64,000 nucleotides of DNA from Rhodocyclaceae bacterium (lineage in GTDB: Bacteria; Pseudomonadota; Gammaproteobacteria; Burkholderiales; Rhodocyclaceae): positions 1-64,000 of the forward strand of contig JAEUNM010000055.1 in assembly GCA_016791105.1 (NCBI GenBank), given 5' to 3'. Position numbers and translations under genes: made by a program. How positions within the stretch are numbered: position 1 is the stretch's first letter; every line of letters starts with the position of its first letter. This document shows, piece after piece, positions 28,188 to 37,233 of the stretch. The notes below the pieces were generated by a model. The model made no database searches. It saw nothing but the letters and a program-made list of their open reading frames with translations, and was not told where the DNA came from.

Positions 28188-29483
28188 ATGAATTACATAG
28201 ATATCGAATCGGTAGATCACGAAGGGCGCGGCATCGGGCGCGTCGAGGGCAAGGTGGTGTTTGTGGAAGGTGCGCTGCCGGGCGAGCGCATCGTGCCCAA
28301 CGTGTATCGGCGCAAACCCAGCTATGAATTGGCGCGCGTGGCGAATTTCGTGCGCGAAAGCAGCCAGCGCGTCACGCCGGCTTGCCCGCATTTCGGCGTG
28401 TGCGGCGGCTGCAGCATGCAGCACGCGGCGCCCGGTGCGCAGGCGGCCATCAAACAGCGCGTGCTCGAAGATGCCTTCTGGCACATAGGCCGGCTGCGGC
28501 CCGACACGATTTTCCCGCCCATATTGGGGCCGGATTGGGCTTACCGCATGCGCGCGCGTCTTACCGCGCGCAATGTGCCGAAAAAGGGCGGGGTGCTGGT
28601 CGGGTTTCACGAGCGCGGGAGCAGCTATGTGGCCGACATGCAGTCCTGCCGCATACTTCCGCGTGCGGTTTCAGACCTGCTGCTGCCCTTGCGTGCGCTG
28701 GTGGGCAGTCTGGCGCGCCCTGACCGCTTGCCGCAGATCGAACTTGCCTGCGGCGATGATGCCACGGTACTGGTGTTCCGCCATCTGGAACCGCTGTCCG
28801 ACGCTGACCGTGGCGCCCTGACGCAATTCGGCCGCCAGCATGGCGTCAAAATATGGCTGCAGCCAGGCGGGCCGGACAGTGCTCGGCCGCTCGCCGAGGG
28901 CGATGAGGAGTTGTATTACACGATTCCGGATTTCGGCCTGCGCTTCGAATTTCGTCCGACAGAATTTACCCAGGTCAATTTTGCCGTCAATCGCATGTTG
29001 GTGCGGCGCGCCGTGCGCCTGCTCGAAGCGGCACCGGGCCAGCGCGTGCTGGACCTGTTTTGCGGGCTGGGTAATTTCACGCTGCCGATTGCGCGTTCTG
29101 GCGCGGATGTGCTGGGCATCGAAGGCAGTGCCGGCTTGGTTGCGCGTGCCAATGCCAATGCGGCCCGCAACGGCTTGGCCGGGCGCGCAAGTTTCGCCAG
29201 CGCCAATCTGTTCGAGGTGGATGCGGCGCAGCTCGCCGCTTGGGGCCGATTCGACAAATGGTTCGTCGATCCGCCGCGCGAAGGCGCCCTGGCGGCGGTG
29301 AAGGCGTTGCAGCCGCATCCCGGCATGCGCATTGTGTACGTATCGTGCAACCCGGCCACGCTGGCGCGTGATGCCGCGGTGCTGGTGCATGAAAAAAGCA
29401 TGCGGCTCCTTGGCGCCGGCATTGCGAATATGTTTCCGCATACCTCGCACGTCGAATCGATCGCGCTATTCGAAGCGCCGTAG
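28188..29483 (+). CDS. rlmD: 23S rRNA (uracil-1939-C5)-methyltransferase
   Basis: 431 aa (Escherichia coli 433). SAM-dependent methyltransferase with an N-terminal TRAM domain (1-60), a [4Fe-4S] cluster held by Cys66, Cys72, Cys75 (CPHFGVCGGC) and a later Cys in MQSCRILP, the SAM site DLFCGLGNFTLPIA, the nucleophile in YVSCNPATLARD, and the catalytic Glu in HTSHVESIALF. The ATG at 28188 gives the family N-terminus; the longer frame overlaps the divergent gene. Confidence 0.92.
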   Translation: MNYIDIESVDHEGRGIGRVEGKVVFVEGALPGERIVPNVYRRKPSYELARVANFVRESSQRVTPACPHFGVCGGCSMQHAAPGAQAAIKQRVLEDAFWHIGRLRPDTIFPPILGPDWAYRMRARLTARNVPKKGGVLVGFHERGSSYVADMQSCRILPRAVSDLLLPLRALVGSLARPDRLPQIELACGDDATVLVFRHLEPLSDADRGALTQFGRQHGVKIWLQPGGPDSARPLAEGDEELYYTIPDFGLRFEFRPTEFTQVNFAVNRMLVRRAVRLLEAAPGQRVLDLFCGLGNFTLPIARSGADVLGIEGSAGLVARANANAARNGLAGRASFASANLFEVDAAQLAAWGRFDKWFVDPPREGALAAVKALQPHPGMRIVYVSCNPATLARDAAVLVHEKSMRLLGAGIANMFPHTSHVESIALFEAP

Positions 29484-29574
29484 GAGCGGAAAAGTTTTTT
29501 CCGGCTCCTGCGGCTGCGCGCGGGTAGCGCCGCGCGGCACAATGCAAGGCGGGTTAAAATTCAAGCTTGGCTCG

Positions 29575-29664
29575 GGATGGGTGGCAGAGCGGTTGAATGC
29601 ACCGGTCTTGAAAACCGGCAGCCCCGCAAGGGGCTCGTGGGTTCGAATCCCACCCCATCCGCCA
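29575..29664 (+). tRNA. tRNA-Ser(TGA)
   Basis: 90 nt with a long variable arm (CAGCCCCGCAAGGGGCTCG). Acceptor GGATGGG pairs with CCCATCC, discriminator G, CCA encoded. Anticodon stem CCGGT/ACCGG, loop CTTGAAA, anticodon TGA. Confidence 0.95.
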
Positions 29665-29871
29665 GAATTGGCGGCGTGCCGCAGGTAATCCCCTCGCACA
29701 GCGTGCCGTCTGTGGCGCAGGAGCGGCGGTGCCGAGAAGCTTTTCACCTCTGATCGATTTGCTTTGCCTTACTCGCAACGCTGCGGCCGCCTGAGCCCCA
29801 CCTTAAGTTGCCTGACGTCTCGGCGGTGCTCCGCCGGCGGCGCAAAAATACCTGCTATGCATGGCTAGGAC

Positions 29872-30723
29872 ATGGCTTCCAGACGCTTGTTAGACATATA
29901 CGACCACGACCGCACGTTCACCGCCATGCGCTACGTATATCCGGTCGTATCGCGCCGGGCGGGTGGCGTATCCGTGGGTATCAACCTCAATACCAACAAT
30001 GCCTGCAACTGGCATTGTGTGTACTGTCAGGTGCCCGGGCTGGTGCGCGGCAAGGCGCCGCCGGTCGATGTCCATGTGCTGGGCGCGGAATTACATGGCT
30101 TTCTGAAAGACGCGCTGCAGGGCGATTTCATGGTCCGCCACGTACCCGCCGATGCGCGCCGCATTAGCGATATTGCTCTGTCGGGCAATGGCGAACCGAG
30201 CAGTGCGGCCGAATTCGCCGAAGTGATCGATCTCGCCGCTGCATCGCTACAACAATACGGACTGGCGCAATCCGCCTTGGTACGCGTGATTACCAATGGC
30301 AGTCTGGTCGATCAGCCACAAGCGCGTGCCGGATTCGAGCGGCTGGGGGTTTGCCGTGGCGAAGCCTGGTTCAAACTGGACGGCGGCCGGCGTTCCGATA
30401 TTCAGCAGGTGAATGGCGTGGACCTCGATCCTCAGGCCATTGCCCGGCGCCTCGCGCTGTGCGCCAGTCTATGTTCGACCTGGGTTCAGACCTGCGCCTT
30501 GCGTTTCGACGGGCTGTCCTTGCTGCAGGACGGACTTGACGATTATCTGCGCATACTCGATGCCGCAGGCATGGAGCGCCTGCGCGGCGTACTGTTGTAT
30601 GGCCCGGCGCGTAAATCGATGCAGCCCGAAGCGAGCCGTGTGTCCTGCCTCGCCGACGACGAACTACAGGCCATAGCAGAGCGCCTGCGTGAAAAAGGGC
30701 TGACAGTACATGTCAGCCCTTAA
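29872..30723 (+). CDS. Radical SAM protein
   Basis: 283 aa. The [4Fe-4S] site CX3CX2C is at Cys45, Cys49, Cys52 (CNWHCVYC), preceded by a glycine-rich SAM-binding lead (GGVSVGINLNTNN). A GNGEPSS motif corresponds to the GGEP element that holds SAM, and VITNGS is also typical. It resembles the short radical SAM proteins that have no added substrate domain; the reaction cannot be told. AGGA lies before the ATG. Stands alone; its last codons are inside a long hairpin. Confidence 0.82.
   Translation: MASRRLLDIYDHDRTFTAMRYVYPVVSRRAGGVSVGINLNTNNACNWHCVYCQVPGLVRGKAPPVDVHVLGAELHGFLKDALQGDFMVRHVPADARRISDIALSGNGEPSSAAEFAEVIDLAAASLQQYGLAQSALVRVITNGSLVDQPQARAGFERLGVCRGEAWFKLDGGRRSDIQQVNGVDLDPQAIARRLALCASLCSTWVQTCALRFDGLSLLQDGLDDYLRILDAAGMERLRGVLLYGPARKSMQPEASRVSCLADDELQAIAERLREKGLTVHVSP
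30695..30721 (+). terminator. 11-bp hairpin overlapping the end of the radical SAM gene
   Basis: AAGGGCTGACA-GTACA-TGTCAGCCCTT is a perfect inverted repeat that includes the last eight codons and the first base of the stop codon. No T-run follows, so it may be a weak terminator or an RNA stabiliser. Confidence 0.5.
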
Positions 30724-30870
30724 CTCTGGATAGCGCCGAATAAAGATTCTTGCAGGGTTTTCTTGCGGGCGGTAACGCTGGCCTGGCTTTGCGCGTGCTT
30801 AGGCGTAAACCGTTTACCGCGCCGGCAGCGGGCTGCCCGTAAAGTTGCGCGGATACGACGCAGGCCGGCA

Positions 30871-31164
30871 TTAGGCCTTTTTGGGTTTTGCGCGCGCGTC
30901 TTTCTTGAGACGTTTGAACAATTCGGGTTCGTGGACTTTCAAATACTCCACGATTTCCCAATCTTCGCGTTTTATTTTATTGATGTCGATCTGCTCGACG
31001 TGGACCAGGCGCAGCAGCGATTGGACGGGGCGCGGCATGCTACGGCCGGATTCGTAACGCGAGCCCCCACTCTGAGTTACGCCCACCTTGGACCAAAACT
31101 GCGATTGATTCAAACCCAGCTTGCGCCGGATCTCGCGGGCGTCTATTTTCTCTGCAGCTCTCAT
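30871..31164 (-). CDS. Small helix-turn-helix protein (XRE/Cro-like)
   Basis: 97 aa. Helix-turn-helix about residues 10-55 (REIRRKLGLNQSQFWSKVGVTQSGGSRYESGR) of the XRE type, then a short helix rich in charged residues (LLRLVHVEQIDINKIKREDWEIVEYL) and a basic tail (KDARAKPKKA). Likely a DNA-binding regulator; similar proteins are conserved in Rhodocyclales-type genomes from memory. It is divergent from lysC, so it could control that region, but no operator is evident. Confidence 0.75.
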   Translation of the reverse strand: MRAAEKIDAREIRRKLGLNQSQFWSKVGVTQSGGSRYESGRSMPRPVQSLLRLVHVEQIDINKIKREDWEIVEYLKVHEPELFKRLKKDARAKPKKA

Positions 31165-31447
31165 GGTTTTGCCTTCCTAGTCGAGTGTCGTCATTGCGGC
31201 GCGCGTGCGGTGCCACCGCATCTTCTGGGTACGACGAAAGTAATACCCGGCTCCAAGTATAGAGCAATATTTTTCTCACATACAAATCCAAAAGGCTTGC
31301 AGGAAATCGGAGTCGCGATTGCCTGTTGCGGCCGTGGATGGAGTCGTACCTGTGCGGTCCGATGCGCAACGCGGCGCGGTCTGCAAAACCGCACGCCGGT
31401 GGGCTTTCGGCTACAATTCCGGCCTTTTCCAAATCTGGAATCGCCCC

Positions 31448-32689
31448 ATGGCTCTGATCGTACAAAAATACGGCGGTACTTCGGTAGCCAACCCGGAGCG
31501 CATCAAGGAGGTGGCGCGTCGCGTCGCGCGCTGGCAGGCGCAGGGTCACCAGGTGGTAGTCGTGGTATCCGCGATGAGCGGGGAGACCAATCGCCTGCTT
31601 GGCTTGGCAAAACAGATTTCAGCCAGCCCGGATCCGCGCGAACTGGACGTGATTGCCGCGACCGGCGAACAGGTCACGATCGGCCTGTTGTGTATCGCAC
31701 TGCATGAAATGGGCCGCAAGGCGCGCAGTTATACCGGTGCCCAGGTGCGGGTGCTGACTGACAGCGCGTTCACAAAGGCGCGCATTCTGGCCATCGACGA
31801 ACGCAATATTCGCGCCGATCTGGATAGCGGCAACGTGGTGGTGGTGGCAGGCTTTCAAGGTGTCGATGAAGGCGGCAACATCACGACCTTGGGCCGCGGC
31901 GGGTCGGACACCACCGGCGTTGCGCTGGCCGCAGCGCTCAAGGCCGACGAATGCCAAATCTATACCGACGTGGATGGCGTCTATACGACCGATCCGCGCA
32001 TCGTGCCGGAAGCACGCCGGCTCAATCACGTTACTTTCGAAGAAATGCTGGAAATGGCCAGCCTGGGTTCGAAAGTGCTGCAGATAAGGTCGGTCGAATT
32101 TGCCGGTAAATACAAGGTTCGGTTGCGCGTCCTTTCGAGTTTCGAGGAGGAGGGCAAGGAAGGCCCGGGCACGCTGATCACTTTCGAGGATGACATCAAG
32201 ATGGAACAGCCGATCATTTCGGGAATTGCGTTCAACCGCGACGAAGCCAAGCTAACCGTGCTGGGCGTGCCGGACCGGCCCGGCATCGCATACCAGATTT
32301 TGGGGCCGATCGCCGAAGCCAATATTGACGTCGACATGATCGTGCAGAACGTGGGCCACGACGGCACGACCGACTTCAGCTTTACCGTCCCGCGCGGCGA
32401 ATTCCAGCGTGCACTTACAATTCTCAACGACCAGATCAAGCCGCATATCGGCGCGCGCGAGGCGGTGGGCGACAATCGCATCTGCAAGGTATCCGTGGTC
32501 GGCGTGGGCATGCGCTCGCATGTCGGCATCGCCAGCCGCATGTTCCGCACGCTGGCGGAAGAGGGCATCAACATCCAGATGATTTCGACCTCCGAAATCA
32601 AAATTTCCGTCGTGCTCGACGAAAAATATCTGGAACTGGCGGTACGCGTGCTGCATAAGGCTTTCGAGCTGGACGAAATTCGCGCGTGA
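31448..32689 (+). CDS. lysC: Aspartate kinase (lysine/threonine-regulated type)
   Basis: 413 aa. First step of the aspartate pathway to lysine, methionine and threonine. KYGGTSVAN binds ATP/aspartate, followed by the kinase domain (1-245) with [14 protein letters not shown], and two ACT domains (about 265-413) that bind the feedback inhibitor ([27 protein letters not shown]). The ATG at 31448 follows a spacer from the divergent HTH gene. Not in an operon. Confidence 0.94.
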   Translation: MALIVQKYGGTSVANPERIKEVARRVARWQAQGHQVVVVVSAMSGETNRLLGLAKQISASPDPRELDVIAATGEQVTIGLLCIALHEMGRKARSYTGAQVRVLTDSAFTKARILAIDERNIRADLDSGNVVVVAGFQGVDEGGNITTLGRGGSDTTGVALAAALKADECQIYTDVDGVYTTDPRIVPEARRLNHVTFEEMLEMASLGSKVLQIRSVEFAGKYKVRLRVLSSFEEEGKEGPGTLITFEDDIKMEQPIISGIAFNRDEAKLTVLGVPDRPGIAYQILGPIAEANIDVDMIVQNVGHDGTTDFSFTVPRGEFQRALTILNDQIKPHIGAREAVGDNRICKVSVVGVGMRSHVGIASRMFRTLAEEGINIQMISTSEIKISVVLDEKYLELAVRVLHKAFELDEIRA

Positions 32690-32704
32690 TCTGGCAGGCC
32701 GGGT

Positions 32705-32733
32705 TTGACCCCAAATTGGACTTGGGCTAGAAT
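32705..32733 (+). promoter_or_regulatory. Sigma-70 promoter of tRNA-Ser(GCT)
   Basis: TTGACC, 17 bp, TAGAAT, ending 18 bp before the tRNA. Confidence 0.7.
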
Positions 32734-32751
32734 TCCGGCCCTTGGTGGCAC

Positions 32752-32844
32752 GGAGAGGTGGCCGAGAGGTCGAAGGCACTCCCCTGCTAAGGGAGCATAC
32801 GGGCAAAACCTGTATCGAGGGTTCGAATCCCTCCTTCTCCGCCA
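32752..32844 (+). tRNA. tRNA-Ser(GCT)
   Basis: 93 nt with a long variable arm. Acceptor GGAGAGG pairs with CTTCTCC (one G-T), discriminator G, CCA encoded. Anticodon stem CTCCC/GGGAG, loop CTGCTAA, anticodon GCT. Confidence 0.95.
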
Positions 32845-32969
32845 ACAGACACCCGCGTCGGCAACTGGCGTGTAGCCAGATTGCCGATTTTTATGTGGCG
32901 GGCCGGTCTGTAAGCCAAGTCGGGCGCTTGCGTCAGGCAGCAGCAATGCCGCGCAGAAGACGAAGCGGC

Positions 32970-32997
32970 TTGAATCGAAAGTAATCTCTGCTATAAT
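32970..32997 (+). promoter_or_regulatory. Sigma-70 promoter of tRNA-Arg(ACG)
   Basis: TTGAAT, 16 bp, TATAAT; -10 box 10 bp before the tRNA. Confidence 0.7.
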
Positions 32998-33007
32998 CTT
33001 TTTCTTT

Positions 33008-33084
33008 GCGCCCGTAGCTCAGTTGGATAGAGTACCTGGCTACGAACCAGGGGGTCGTGGGTTCGAATCCTGCCGGGCGCGCCA
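33008..33084 (+). tRNA. tRNA-Arg(ACG)
   Basis: 77 nt. Acceptor GCGCCCG pairs with CGGGCGC, discriminator G, CCA encoded. Anticodon stem CCTGG/CCAGG, loop CTACGAA, anticodon ACG. Borders the accessory gene cluster that starts at 33168. Confidence 0.95.
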
Positions 33085-33090
33085 GTTGTC

Positions 33091-33119
33091 AAAGGGCTGC
33101 AGCAATGCAGCCCTTTTCG
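33091..33119 (+). terminator. Intrinsic terminator after tRNA-Arg
   Basis: AAAGGGCTGCA-GCAA-TGCAGCCCTTT hairpin with a short T-run. Confidence 0.85.
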
Positions 33120-33167
33120 TTTGCTTCATTTTCCCTATTGCCGCCGCACGGGCGCAACTTGTGCCGC

Positions 33168-35195
33168 TTAGCCGCCGGATTGCAGCCGGCGCCACACCGT
33201 GGAGCGGCTGACGCCAAGTTTTTTCGCCGCAGCGTCCAGATCGCCGTTGCATTCGTCTACTACGCGTCGTGCATGCGCGCTCTCGGTCGCCTTGCCAAGA
33301 TGGCGTAAACCAACTGACGCGCTCGTGGGATGGGGCCGGTTGATCAGTTCAGGCATGACAGCGGCAAGTGTCGGAACATCCAGTGTATCGCCCGGTTGAA
33401 ACGGGCCAAGCAATAAGGCGCGTTCAAGTACGCTTTGCAATTCGCGCACGTTGCCGGGCCAGTCATAGGCCTGTAAATGCGGCAACAAGGCCTCCACCAT
33501 CCCTTCGGCCGATGATGGCCGGTCAAGTTTATCCAGGCGGCGCACCAGCCGGTCCGCCAATTGGCTCGCGATCGCGCCCACATCTCCAGGCCGCTCACGC
33601 AACGGTGGCACCTGTACGCGCAGCACTTGAATGCGATAAAACAGATCGTCACGGAAACGTCCGGCCGCAACCTCGGCTTTCAAATCGCGGTGGGTGGCAG
33701 CGATGACGCGCACATCGATGGGCGTAGGTTCTATGCCGTCCAGGCGCAGCACCTCGCGCTCCTGCAATACGCGCAGCAGCCGCGTTTGCAGCGGCAGAGG
33801 CATATCCCCGATTTCATCCAGGAACACCGTCCCGGTGTGGGCCACCTCGAACAGGCCGGGCTTGCCACCGCGCCGCGAGCCGGTAAACGCGCCTTCTTCG
33901 TAGCCGAATAACTCGCTCTCCAGCAAGGTTTCGGCCAGCGCGCCGCAATTGATGGCGACGAAAGGGCGGTCGCGCCTATGGCTGGCGTTGTGTATACCCT
34001 GCGCCAGCAATTCCTTGCCGGTCCCGCTTTCGCCGGTAATCAGCACTGTCGAATCGGCGTGCGAGTAGCGCGCAGCCAGCGCGACCACGGCGCGCATCAG
34101 CGGCGATTCGGCCACGATGTCGCGCAGCACGTGGCGCGCGGCAAAGCGGCCGGGGCGGGTCTGCGCCCGTATGTGGCCGTCGGCGCGCTGCACCTCGGCG
34201 GTTTCGCGAGCTGTCAATACTGCGCCAGCGGCCTCGCTGCCTTCACGCAGGGACGTGAAATTGGCCAGCATGCTGCGCCCTCTTAGCGTGAGCACGCGGT
34301 TTGTGAATTCGCGCTCGGCATCCAATGCCTCACGCAGGCCGCAGCCGGGTGCCAATTCTTCGATATCGCGACCCAATGCACGGCCGACGTCTACGTCCAA
34401 TAGTCGCGCCATGGCGACGTTAACCGATTCCACCCGCCCCAGTTTGTCCAGCGCCAGCACGCCGTCGCGAAGCTGGTGAATGATGGAATCCAGGCGGCGG
34501 CGTTTTGCCTTTTCCGCCAGAGAACCGCGCCAGAGCGCCAGGGCGTCCTCGATCGCCCGCCGACACACGGGCGCCGACAAGGCCAGCACCCCGGTAATTC
34601 CTTCTTCTTCGGCAATTTCGGTAACCATCGGTGACCCGACGACCACCTTGCACCCTGAGCGAATGAGGTTGCGGACCTGCGTGCGCGCGGATCTCAGGTC
34701 CTTATATGAGGCCTGCAGCACTTCGATGCTGAGCACGGCGCGTATCGAATCGATTTCGTGGCTCACATCGCGATAACTTAAAACACCTACCTGACGCGAG
34801 ATGCTGCCGGCCCGCACCAGGGCATGCATTATGCCCAGGCCGCTCGAATCCATCAGTATTACCGGAATGTTCAGATGCTTGCGCAGGTAGGCGCCGGTGG
34901 CGCCAGCGCAGATCAAGAAGTCGCAAGCCCCGGTTTGCTCCAGTTCCATCGCGTACTCGAGCGCTTGATCGAACAAGCGGTCGATCACGCGGACGTCGGC
35001 CCAGCCGCCGAATTCCGGCAGAACGTCATGTACCTCCAGCGCCAGCCGGCTCGGCGACTGTATGCGCTGAAGGTGGCTCAACAAAACCACGATGCGCGGG
35101 CGGCGATCGTCCTGATGTTGGGGCCAATGTTCGTCGCTGGGTCGGGCTTGTCGGTCGGCGTGGCGCATGGGCAGCTCGCAAGGAAAGAATTTCAC
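33168..35195 (-). CDS. PrpR-type sigma-54 dependent activator
   Basis: 675 aa enhancer-binding protein. It has a PrpR_N sensory domain (about 34-205), a PAS-like segment (about 245-340), a sigma-54 AAA+ domain (about 365-590) with GESGTGKE, GAFTGS (the sigma-54 contact loop) and FLDEIGDMPLPLQ, and a C-terminal Fis-type helix-turn-helix (AAAKKLGVSRSTVWRRL). The family regulates propionate (PrpR) and, in Pseudomonas putida, levulinate (LvaR) catabolism, with an acyl-CoA or hydroxy-acid signal thought to bind PrpR_N. It is divergent from the acyl-CoA synthetase gene and faces a sigma-54 promoter, so it almost certainly controls the cluster. Confidence 0.92.
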   Translation of the reverse strand: MKFFPCELPMRHADRQARPSDEHWPQHQDDRRPRIVVLLSHLQRIQSPSRLALEVHDVLPEFGGWADVRVIDRLFDQALEYAMELEQTGACDFLICAGATGAYLRKHLNIPVILMDSSGLGIMHALVRAGSISRQVGVLSYRDVSHEIDSIRAVLSIEVLQASYKDLRSARTQVRNLIRSGCKVVVGSPMVTEIAEEEGITGVLALSAPVCRRAIEDALALWRGSLAEKAKRRRLDSIIHQLRDGVLALDKLGRVESVNVAMARLLDVDVGRALGRDIEELAPGCGLREALDAEREFTNRVLTLRGRSMLANFTSLREGSEAAGAVLTARETAEVQRADGHIRAQTRPGRFAARHVLRDIVAESPLMRAVVALAARYSHADSTVLITGESGTGKELLAQGIHNASHRRDRPFVAINCGALAETLLESELFGYEEGAFTGSRRGGKPGLFEVAHTGTVFLDEIGDMPLPLQTRLLRVLQEREVLRLDGIEPTPIDVRVIAATHRDLKAEVAAGRFRDDLFYRIQVLRVQVPPLRERPGDVGAIASQLADRLVRRLDKLDRPSSAEGMVEALLPHLQAYDWPGNVRELQSVLERALLLGPFQPGDTLDVPTLAAVMPELINRPHPTSASVGLRHLGKATESAHARRVVDECNGDLDAAAKKLGVSRSTVWRRLQSGG

Positions 35196-35227
35196 CGGAT
35201 TTCAGAGGGCTGAAGGATGGTACTCCA

Positions 35228-35265
35228 GTTTCATTTCTGAAACAGATTTCACCCAGGGATGAAAT
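35228..35265. promoter_or_regulatory. Upstream activator palindromes (TTTCA...TGAAA)
   Basis: Two inverted repeats close together: GTTTCA-TTTC-TGAAAC at 35228-35243 and ATTTCA-cccaggga-TGAAAT at 35246-35265. A weaker GTTTC...GAAAC pair spans 35274-35304 and GTTTTG-G-CAAAAC lies at 35350-35362. They lie 120-160 bp upstream of the -24/-12 promoter, the right place for a sigma-54 activator. Assignment to the PrpR-type protein is inferred. Confidence 0.6.
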
Positions 35266-35384
35266 TTATCACTGTTTCGCTGCGGCAGAACATTTTTCAG
35301 AAACTCACAAATACAAATGTAAAAACACGTTTAAACAATGGCTTGGGGTGTTTTGGCAAAACATTTGTCAAAAATGTCCGGCGG

Positions 35385-35401
35385 CTGGCACGCCTGATGC
35401 T
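35385..35401 (+). promoter_or_regulatory. Sigma-54 (-24/-12) promoter
   Basis: CTGGCACGCCTGATGCT fits YTGGCACGRNNNTTGCW with the invariant GG and GC at correct spacing; two non-core mismatches. It points at the acyl-CoA synthetase gene, giving a leader of about 200 nt. Confidence 0.8.
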
Positions 35402-35611
35402 TTACAGCCAGCAAAGAGCAAAAAATGTAACCACAAAATTTTCACCCCTGCTGCCGCGGCGCAAGAAACCGAATACCGCGCGCCGCATAAATGCGACGGC
35501 AGTGGGTGTTCGCCACCAGACTTAGTGGCGAGAGAGTTCCGTGCGTGTCCTTCGCAGCCACATTGGCATAAGGGCTCTTTGTTGCTTTAAACCGGATAGA
35601 GGAGACGGTGC

Positions 35612-37177
35612 ATGAGCCACCTGCTGACCGCATCAGATGCCATTGCTGCCCATGCCAGGGTGGAACCGCGCCGGCTCGCCACGCGCGATTCCAAGCGCGC
35701 CCTTAGTTTCGGCGAGTGGAACGACAGAGCCAGCCGGCTGGCTAACGGCCTGCTCGCCCTGGGGCTCGTCAAGGGTGACCGCGTCGCCCTGCTGGCCTAC
35801 AACTGCGTGGAATGGATGGAAATTTACGTCGCGCTGGCACGCGCCGGGCTGGTTGCCGTACCGCTGAATTTCCGCCTCATGAGCCCGGAAATATCGTACA
35901 TCGTGTCGCATAGCGAAGCCCGCGCGATGATCGTGCAGGACGATCTGTGCGACCGCGTCGATGCCGTCCGCGCGGAACTAAGCCTGGCGCCGGAATGTTA
36001 TGTCCACTTCGGCGCACCGGCGCCAGCGGCTTGGTCCAGCTACGAAGGGTTGATCGCAGCGGCGCCTGCGACGCCCCCGGCAGTACGCGTCAAACCCGAA
36101 GACATGTTCGCGCTCATGTACACCTCCGGCACCACTGGCCGGCCCAAGGGTGCGGTGCGCTCGCACGAAGGCAACGCCCTGCTGGCGCTTGCGACGGCAG
36201 TCGAATTCGGCTTTTCGCGCCATGACGTCGGCCTGTTGGTGATGCCCATGTGCCACGCCAATTCGCTGTATTTCGCAATGACCTTCATCTACATGGGCGC
36301 GACGGTGGTGGTGGAGGACCGCGCCAGTTTCGATCCCGAAGCACTGCTCGCCACGCTGGCGCGCGACAAAGTCACCTTTACCTCACTGGTGCCTACGCAC
36401 TACATCATGATGCTGGGCCTGCCCGATGCAGTGAAGTCCAGGTACGACGTCAGTCTGGTCGACAAGCTGCTGGTTTCGTCCGCGCCGGCACGCAAGGAAA
36501 CCAAACTGGCGATTCTGGACCACTTCAAGAACAGTCGCCTGTTTGAACTATACGGCTCCACCGAACACGGCTGGGTGACCATACTTCGGCCCGAAGAACA
36601 GATCGAAAAACTAGGCTCGGTAGGGCGTGAGTGGGCCGGATCGGGCGCCATAAAAATTCTCGACCTGGATGGCAATGAAGTGCCGGACGGTGAAGTGGGC
36701 GAACTTTATTCGCGCACCTCTTATGTGTTCGACGGCTACTGGAAAAACCCGGAAAAAACCGCCGAAGCTTTCCAGGGCGAGTGGTGCACGGTGGGCGACA
36801 TGGCCCGGCGCGATGAGGACGGCTACATCCATCTGGTCGACCGCAAGAGCAACATGATCATCAGCGGCGGCGAAAACATCTATCCGTCCGAAGTCGAAGG
36901 CGTACTGGGCGGATACCCGAAAGTCAAGGACGTCGCCGTCATAGGCATTCCGCACGACAAATGGGGGGAAACGGTACTTGCGGTGGTCGTGCTGCACGAG
37001 GGACAGCAGGCCACCGAAGCCGAAATTCTCGATTGGTGCAAGGACCGCATGGCCGGCTTCAAACGGCCGCGTTCCATCGTGTTCCTGTCGGATAGCGACA
37101 TGCCGCGCACCGCCACGGGAAAAATTCTTCATCGCACCTTGCGCGACAAGCTTGCCACGACAGGCAGGGCCGCTTGA
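35612..37177 (+). CDS. AMP-forming acyl-CoA synthetase
   Basis: 521 aa. Activates a carboxylic acid to its CoA ester through an acyl-adenylate. P-loop YTSGTTGRPKG at 170-180, GYWKNPEKT, the GDMARRDEDGY hinge area with DRKSN, and the catalytic Lys at about 504 (TATGKILHR). Medium/short-chain class by length; the acid is unknown. First gene after the sigma-54 promoter, with AGAGGAGAC before the ATG. In the levulinate pathway LvaE does this job, so a hydroxy- or oxo-acid substrate is likely here too. No leader peptide. Confidence 0.88.
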   Translation: MSHLLTASDAIAAHARVEPRRLATRDSKRALSFGEWNDRASRLANGLLALGLVKGDRVALLAYNCVEWMEIYVALARAGLVAVPLNFRLMSPEISYIVSHSEARAMIVQDDLCDRVDAVRAELSLAPECYVHFGAPAPAAWSSYEGLIAAAPATPPAVRVKPEDMFALMYTSGTTGRPKGAVRSHEGNALLALATAVEFGFSRHDVGLLVMPMCHANSLYFAMTFIYMGATVVVEDRASFDPEALLATLARDKVTFTSLVPTHYIMMLGLPDAVKSRYDVSLVDKLLVSSAPARKETKLAILDHFKNSRLFELYGSTEHGWVTILRPEEQIEKLGSVGREWAGSGAIKILDLDGNEVPDGEVGELYSRTSYVFDGYWKNPEKTAEAFQGEWCTVGDMARRDEDGYIHLVDRKSNMIISGGENIYPSEVEGVLGGYPKVKDVAVIGIPHDKWGETVLAVVVLHEGQQATEAEILDWCKDRMAGFKRPRSIVFLSDSDMPRTATGKILHRTLRDKLATTGRAA

Positions 37178-37233
37178 CGGCGGAACACTAAACCGCGCAC
37201 CCAACCCCACTCACTGAGAAAGGACCAGAGGCC

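Noticed and set aside
35580..35590. TTTGTTGC half-site before the acyl-CoA synthetase gene
   Set aside because: Only one arm of the PHA-type palindrome is present, so it is not counted as an operator.
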